Assembly (NCBI GenBank): GCA_030674185.1
Contig: JAPXFY010000021.1
Span: forward strand, 67,072,876-67,136,875
Source of the DNA: Monoplex corrugatus
Lineage: Eukaryota; Mollusca; Gastropoda; Littorinimorpha; Ranellidae
DNA length: 64,000 nucleotides
Direction of reading: 5' to 3'
The position numbers were made by a program, and so were the translations under genes. Positions 58,835-64,000 of the stretch are shown one piece after another (the first letter of the stretch is position 1; each line of letters opens with the position of its first letter). The notes below the pieces were generated by a model. The model was given only the letters and a program-made list of their open reading frames with translations, made no database searches and had not been told where the DNA came from.

Positions 58835-59299
58835 CTATACTGAAAAACAAGTTTTATGTGTATCAAAATAAGTTGTTCTGACCCGATTTCTTTTTTGCGC
58901 TGACATGCCTGCTCTATACTTTGCTTGACGTACACGATCTTTTTCTCGTTTTTTTTCTTCATTTTGTAGACGTGTGCGAGGTGTGCTTGGTTTGGGAAGT
59001 GTTCCTTCCAACTGTTTCTTCTTTCTCCATTGCTCCACGTAGATACGCTGTTTTTCTTTTTGGCTTGACTTTTGTTCTTGAGTCTGGTTTTCCCGGAATT
59101 TCTTTAATCTTTCATTTTCTGCTGATCTAAATTGTTGGTAGAGCTGAGGATCTTCTTTGAGTTTTGCTCTATACTTTCTGCTACGCTCCGCTCCAGATGA
59201 TGCAGATGATGGTGAATTGGATTTATCATTTGCTTTGGAAAGTGATGACTCTGAAACTGATCGGTTCGCTTGGCACCAAGTCTTCTGGATCTGGTCGAC
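58835..59299 (-). pseudogene. fragment of an unidentified lysine/arginine-rich protein
   Basis: Open for 154 codons without a clear start: DQIQKTWCQANRS, a serine-rich part, RSRKYRAKLKEDPQLYQQF, then NERLKKFRENQTQEQKSS and EKDRVRQAKYRAGMSAQKRN. The K-Y-R-x-K-L-K-x-DP repeat pattern occurs in uncharacterised, probably transposon-borne invertebrate proteins. A strong acceptor (T-run then CAG near 59343) lies upstream, but the frame between is broken by TAA at 59300-59302. No function assigned. Confidence 0.45.
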
Positions 59300-59389
59300 T
59301 TACAGATGAGCTCAGGTCCATGTTACACACTGTAATTTCTGAAAAAAAAAAAATAAAATAAAGAATAAAAATAAATACCCTTCCCCATA

Positions 59390-59655
59390 ACTCTACTCTT
59401 CTCTCCATCTGTCCCTTCCCCCTCCCCCTCTTTCCCCTGTCTCCCTCTTTGCTTTAAACTTTAATCTTGTCCCCTTACTTCTCTCTCTCTCCCCCCTCCC
59501 CTTCACCGCTCTGTCCTGTACTTTTCTCTCCCCCCTCTCTTCTGCCCTCCCCCCTCCCCTTTTCTCCCTGTCTCCCTCTTTGCTTAAATTCAATCTTGTA
59601 CTTTCTTTCTCTTTCTCTCCCCCTCTCCCCCTCTCTGTCTGTCTCTCTGTATAGG
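59390..59655. repeat. pyrimidine-rich low-complexity tract
   Basis: C/T-only stretches with a partial duplication around CTGTCTCCCTCTTTGCTT (about 59438 and 59566). Confidence 0.9.
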
Positions 59656-60120
59656 ATTAACTCACTTCTCTACTGAAAGAAATATGTAGCCTAAGTCTTT
59701 ATTCAAACTAGAGAAAATTAATTTTTCAAAACTCCACACATGTTCAACTTCAAGAAGGCATGATCCACACTTTTATCACAATTATCATAATTTTTATATT
59801 TTTAAATTTTTCTTCAGAAATGAAACAATATCATCTGACACTAGTTAATTAATATTATACATAATAAAGTAACAATATTTAAAAAAATGAGAGTATCTTT
59901 ACTGATAATGCCATAGCCTTACATGATTATGAAGTAAAGTTAATCTTTGTACAGGGCTATGCTGCATTTGCCAAAAAGGCCCCTTTTCATAAAGCAAAAT
60001 AATAAAAAAAAATTGTCTTTTTGTAAACGATGGCAATGCTAATCCCAAAACCTTCCCCACTGAAAAAGATAGTAGGCTCTAGTTGTAGAAAGAGAACAGA
60101 CAAGAGCTGTGTTCCTTACT
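59656..60120. other. AT-rich stretch, nothing recognised
   Basis: No open frame or repeat of note. Confidence 0.5.
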
Positions 60121-60733
60121 ATTGTGTCACTTGTGATGAACGGAACGCTCTGCCATATTTCAAGCCATAATGAAGTATTCTAATACCAAACAATCAATCA
60201 AATAACATTTTCCAGACTAGCACATGAGGCATTCTGCATAAAACATTTAATTTCACAATTATCAAGCTCCAGTTAATCAGTTTATAACCCAGTGTGCCGT
60301 ACCTCACACTCAACACTAAGCCAGTGTGTTCGTTTTCACGGCAACACCACCGCTTGACCTAGATTAAGACCGAGGCAGTGTCACAAGTAAGGCACGGCAC
60401 GACACGCTTTTTCCAACTTCAGGCAATGATCAAATCTAAAACTGGCTTTTCCACTTAGATTTTTAAGACCTTTTATCTTTTGTGTCGATACATGTCATCT
60501 AACAACAGTGGGCATATTTATCATGCTAAAATTCTTAAAACAGAGACGATGCCGTTACGTTCATCAAGTGTGACAGACTGTGCCACACACAATCCGATGA
60601 GACAAATAAGCCAGTGTTGGGATTTATCGACCCATTTCACTAAAATTACGCTTTACCACACATTTAAACTCATATATACACATCAAAAAGAGATAAAAAA
60701 ATAAATAAATAAAAAAAGGCATCGTGCACTCAC

Positions 60734-60860
60734 CGCGAACACAGTGAAGGGCTGGAAAAGTCTTGAAGCAAGTTGAAGGGTTGACCTGATGAAAGCGCGG
60801 GGAATTCTCGTTCCGTTCTGACAAGGAGAATAGTGAAATGATCGGAGCTTACGAATGGAC
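60734..60860 (-). other. candidate non-coding first exon / promoter of the zinc-finger gene
   Basis: On the - strand a relatively GC-rich stretch ends GTTCGCG/GTGAGTGC, a strong donor, and is the only good candidate found upstream of the first coding exon. The 5' boundary is a guess, and no TATA box or initiator is clear. Confidence 0.3.
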
Positions 60861-61679
60861 TGTGTCTACAACAACCCCCGTTTATGTGCCGGAATGATCA
60901 TCCTCAAGATCGTGGGCACCAAAGGAAAGGAAGGAAGGACACGATGTGTGACACAACACAGATTTTTGTGCTTCTGCTATTTTTAGCAGTACACACTTGT
61001 GCACAAACGTCATCATTCGATGTGTACATATGATTAGTCGTTTTGACGGTCGTCGCTCGACTGGCCAGGCAGCGTTCGTCTGCTACAATCGGACTTCGAA
61101 GTCGTGGCGTTCCGTGCATCACAAGTGTGACGCCATTCACAAAAAAAAAAAATTCTAGAAAGTTATAGTTTGCTTTATTTCTGTTAAATGGTATCGGTTG
61201 TAAGGTAATTCATATCTATTTTAAGATGAAAAGCTGATCTTGTGCTTGAGATGAAAGGCACTGCACACACCATAGCGTGACTCCGCTTGTGAATACAGAA
61301 TGGTCATTTTCAGGGTCTATAATTACGCAACACGCTTTTCAAAAGTAATCGCGTTGTCGTCACAGTTTAATTGACGTTTTATTGATGATTTAAAACAATC
61401 ACCACGCAATAAATTGAAACAGTGTGTGTGTTTGACTGCAACATTCGAAGCACATGTTCTAGGTATGTTACAAAAAATTTCAAATATTTTTTATTAAATA
61501 TGCAATTACCATCATTGAAAAGAGCAAAAAAGAACTTTAAAATGGTATTAAAAGTTCTTCGGTTGATTGTCTGTGACGAAAGTTACGATTTTTTTAATAA
61601 TTAAATTTTCGACGTTTTCCTTCATTGGATTACATAGCAAAAACTGTCACAGCGTGTGTGCCGTTTCATCACAAAAAGC

Positions 61680-62590
61680 ACCATAACTTTGGAACGACTG
61701 AACCGAATAAAAAAAATCAAATATCAGTAGAAAGGTCTTTGTTTAGCCAAGATGATTAAGACCTTCATGAATCTCTGAGTCCATGCATTAATTAACAATT
61801 AATTCATTAATTGCCTTAACTGCAGCTAAAGCGAAGATCAACTGAGATTCCTAAAATCTTTACAGTTTCCAAAATCATCAAATTTCTGACTTGAAAATTG
61901 TTGAGTAAAGCCTCAAGATAATTTTCATGATAAATTACAACAGTTATTCAATACCATTAGGCTCAATCTTTATGTAATAATCAATTAATTACAGTTTTTC
62001 ATGAAAAACCGCCTTTAATTAAACAAGAAGTTGTCAACCTGTGCATTTTTATTTTTTATTATGTATTTACTTTGGTTTATATGTTTTTAATTATAAATAA
62101 TATGTGTTGTATTATTATATATCATATATATGTGTGTATAGATATATGTAAGTATATTCATATTGATTGACTAAAATAAAAAAAAATTGAGAGCCTGTGA
62201 TGGTAGTATAAATACCCTTAAAAAACAGAAATGAAAATTGAATATTTCACTGAAAAGACCTCTCAAGTTTCCTGGTAACTTAGAAATTGAGTCTTTATCA
62301 AGACTAAGAGATTACAGATTAATTACTAATTAAGCTGTTCTGAGGGGTAGAAAAGATTCACAGACTGAATTGGTTTATAACTTGCTCTTCTGGAAATTTC
62401 ATCTTGCAATTTTGATTTAAAAATTCTGCTGGTAGTAAGGACAGTGTATCTTTTTCAATTATTTACCCTAAGAAGCAAACTTTTTTGAAAAAAAGTTGTA
62501 ATTTTTTTTCTTGAGTAAACACACACTTTCTCATAAGCTGTCATACAACATGAAAGATAATGTGTTATGAATGTAAATATCTTGTGGTGT
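61680..62590. other. AT-rich intergenic stretch, nothing recognised
   Basis: Many TTAATTAA-like words and homopolymers, no coding signal. Confidence 0.55.
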
Positions 62591-62599
62591 ATTTTATAA

Positions 62600-62655
62600 G
62601 TGTACATATGCATATATGTATGTATGTATGTGTGTGTATATATATGTATATATAT

Positions 62656-62715
<60 letters not shown>

Positions 62716-62755
62716 TTATACATATATATATATACATATAAGTATCAGTATGTGT

Positions 62756-62803
<48 letters not shown>

Positions 62804-62810
62804 CACACAC

Positions 62811-62863
<53 letters not shown>

Positions 62864-62865
62864 GT
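62600..62865. repeat. (TA)n and (CA)n microsatellites
   Basis: TA tracts either side of a CA tract (62759-62809). Confidence 0.97.
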
Positions 62866-62879
62866 AATATTTATATGTA

Positions 62880-63570
62880 TATCACTCAAAAAACAAAATT
62901 AAATGCAAACAAAAAACACAAAGACTGACCCATAATGCTACATCAAAATAAATCCACAGAACAGGTAACAAGATGAAAGGGGCATTAGCAGAAATATATC
63001 ATAACATACAAGCACAAACACCAGGTATAACTATAAGAAAAAGCTGTACTGCAAAAACAAAAAACTTCTGAAACACATTTACTTGAGTTACATACAAATA
63101 GTCCACATATACCAAAAAAAAAAACCAAAAAAAGCACAGAATCCGTAGTCACATTTGATTTACAGCTTGCCAAATGAAGAAATCACAAAAATGTGCAGAC
63201 ATTCTAAGAATGGAATCATGAAAGTCATATGTGTAAAAACCAAATATGTCAAATGCAAATCTAAACTGTAACAAAAATGGAAAAAACAAAAGATTATACA
63301 TGAAGGGTATCCAGTTCCAAGTGTTACTACCTAGATGCACCCCAGTCCCCTTAAAGTGTACACACTTGACAGGAAGGCTTCTCTTGACATCATTTTGCTG
63401 TCCATCACTCCCAATAATTTTTTGCTAAATACATGCAGTATACAAGTCACTGTTCTTCTCAGTACAACCATGCCATTTCCTCCTCTCCATCCGATACAGT
63501 GATGAAAATGAGCGCTCTACATCATTTAGTTCATATGAAAGGCTACTATGTATCCCTGATGACTATTGGC
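62880..63570. other. AT-rich stretch, nothing recognised
   Basis: Short open frames only, without motifs. Confidence 0.5.
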
Positions 63571-63574
63571 ATTA

Positions 63575-63790
63575 TCATTATTAGTGTTTAAAGCCCAACC
63601 CACTACTCAGAGCTATATCGAGGGTACAACCATCTCAAGTGAAACACACATGTAAACATGTAAAGGACCATGCAAAAAACAAACACGGAAAAGAAAATTA
63701 AGTAGTAAGTACACATATCAGGGCATTCACACAAATAATCAAATAATATACCCTTGGCATTGGCAACCCCACCCAGATCATCACCAGAAC
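63575..63790 (-). mobile_element. dispersed repeat family X, copy 5
   Basis: Reverse of the family: TTTAAAGCCCAACCCACTAC, AGAGCTATATCGAGGGTACA, CACATATCAGGGCATTCACA and TTGGCATTGGCAACCCC. Confidence 0.65.
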
Positions 63791-64000
63791 GATTGGGGGG
63801 GCATTAGCACATAAATACACGAAAGCATTCATGTGTGTAACAACTGGCTAATATTATCTGATATTGCCACTAAGCAGTTCACATTTACTTACAGCTAAAA
63901 AATACAATTCATTAATTATGTGGGTACCAATTATCAATTCAAAGAGGCTTTATGGAAAACTTACCAGAGGTGAATGGATCAGCAAGACAGAAAATGAAAA

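Larger units (their letters stand above)
58377..61672. repeat. about ten dispersed copies of a degenerate 30-mer
   Basis: Motif close to GTGTCACACTTGTGATGAAC followed by GGAACGCC. Copies: - strand at 58380-58405, 60551-60576, 61106-61134 and 60291-60310; + strand at 58546-58572, 58736-58780 (double), 60124-60154, 60378-60407 and 61645-61672. They are not in tandem, lie in both orientations and are separated by unique AT-rich DNA. Confidence 0.6.

Noticed and set aside
60734..60860. CpG-island promoter
   Set aside because: A few CpGs and a good donor are visible, but composition was not computed and no core promoter motif is clear; kept only as a low-confidence candidate exon.

Overview
This 64 kb window looks like nuclear DNA of an intron-rich invertebrate. 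A marine mollusc, possibly a gastropod, is my guess; it rests on general impression (host genes split by long introns, tRNA-derived SINEs, Penelope and I-like retroelements, piggyBac and hAT DNA elements, very abundant CA/TG tracts and minisatellites), not on a species marker. There are no prokaryotic features.

Only two host genes are well supported. On the + strand (1.7-24.6 kb) is NKAP, a nuclear SR-like splicing and transcription co-factor. It has nine coding exons whose phases agree throughout, giving 564 codons. On the - strand (57.9 back to 33.9 kb) is a C2H2 zinc-finger gene with eight recognisable coding exons, nine fingers and an acidic tail carrying repeated VKQE motifs. The two genes converge tail to tail across about 9 kb of repeats. 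I do not recognise the zinc-finger orthologue, and one exon junction near its 3' end is out of phase.

Nearly everything else is repeat DNA, mostly inside introns. By region: 2.7-4.5 kb, 62/67 bp satellite; 4.7-8.3 kb, a complete Penelope-like element (912-codon RT + GIY-YIG ORF, direct pseudo-LTRs, probable target duplication); 8.8-12.7 kb, AGAATCACCTGTGTCATGGT satellite interrupted by an hAT-like element and followed by a 26 bp satellite split by a piggyBac element; 14.6-22.4 kb, SINEs, several TTAA-flanked elements and hairpin repeats; 22.6-23.6 kb, TG-rich minisatellite; 26-27.4 kb, CA-rich satellite with a 371 bp hAT-type MITE; 28.2-29.5 kb, 37 bp satellite; 29.8-30.6 kb, another TTAA element; 30.9-31.9 kb, 46 bp satellite; 36.7-39.5 kb, an apparently intact hAT transposon (696-codon ORF, 14 bp TIRs, candidate TSD); 42.0-45.6 kb, a dead I-group LINE with RNase H; 48.4-49.2 kb, a 106 bp satellite made from an exon boundary; 49.4-50.4, 51.9-52.8 and 54.9-56.2 kb, more satellites; 58.4-61.7 kb, an unexplained region with about ten scattered copies of a 30-mer in both orientations.

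The most distinctive pattern is a foldback repeat beginning TTAACCCTTTGACTCC, ending in the reverse complement and present at about fifteen places. Its ends and TTAA flanks fit a piggyBac-type MITE. In three SINE copies it sits at the same internal position while two sister copies lack it, so it appears to travel inside the SINE. In two places it has seeded tandem arrays. At least three other TTAA-bounded elements retain only the beginning of a piggyBac transposase.
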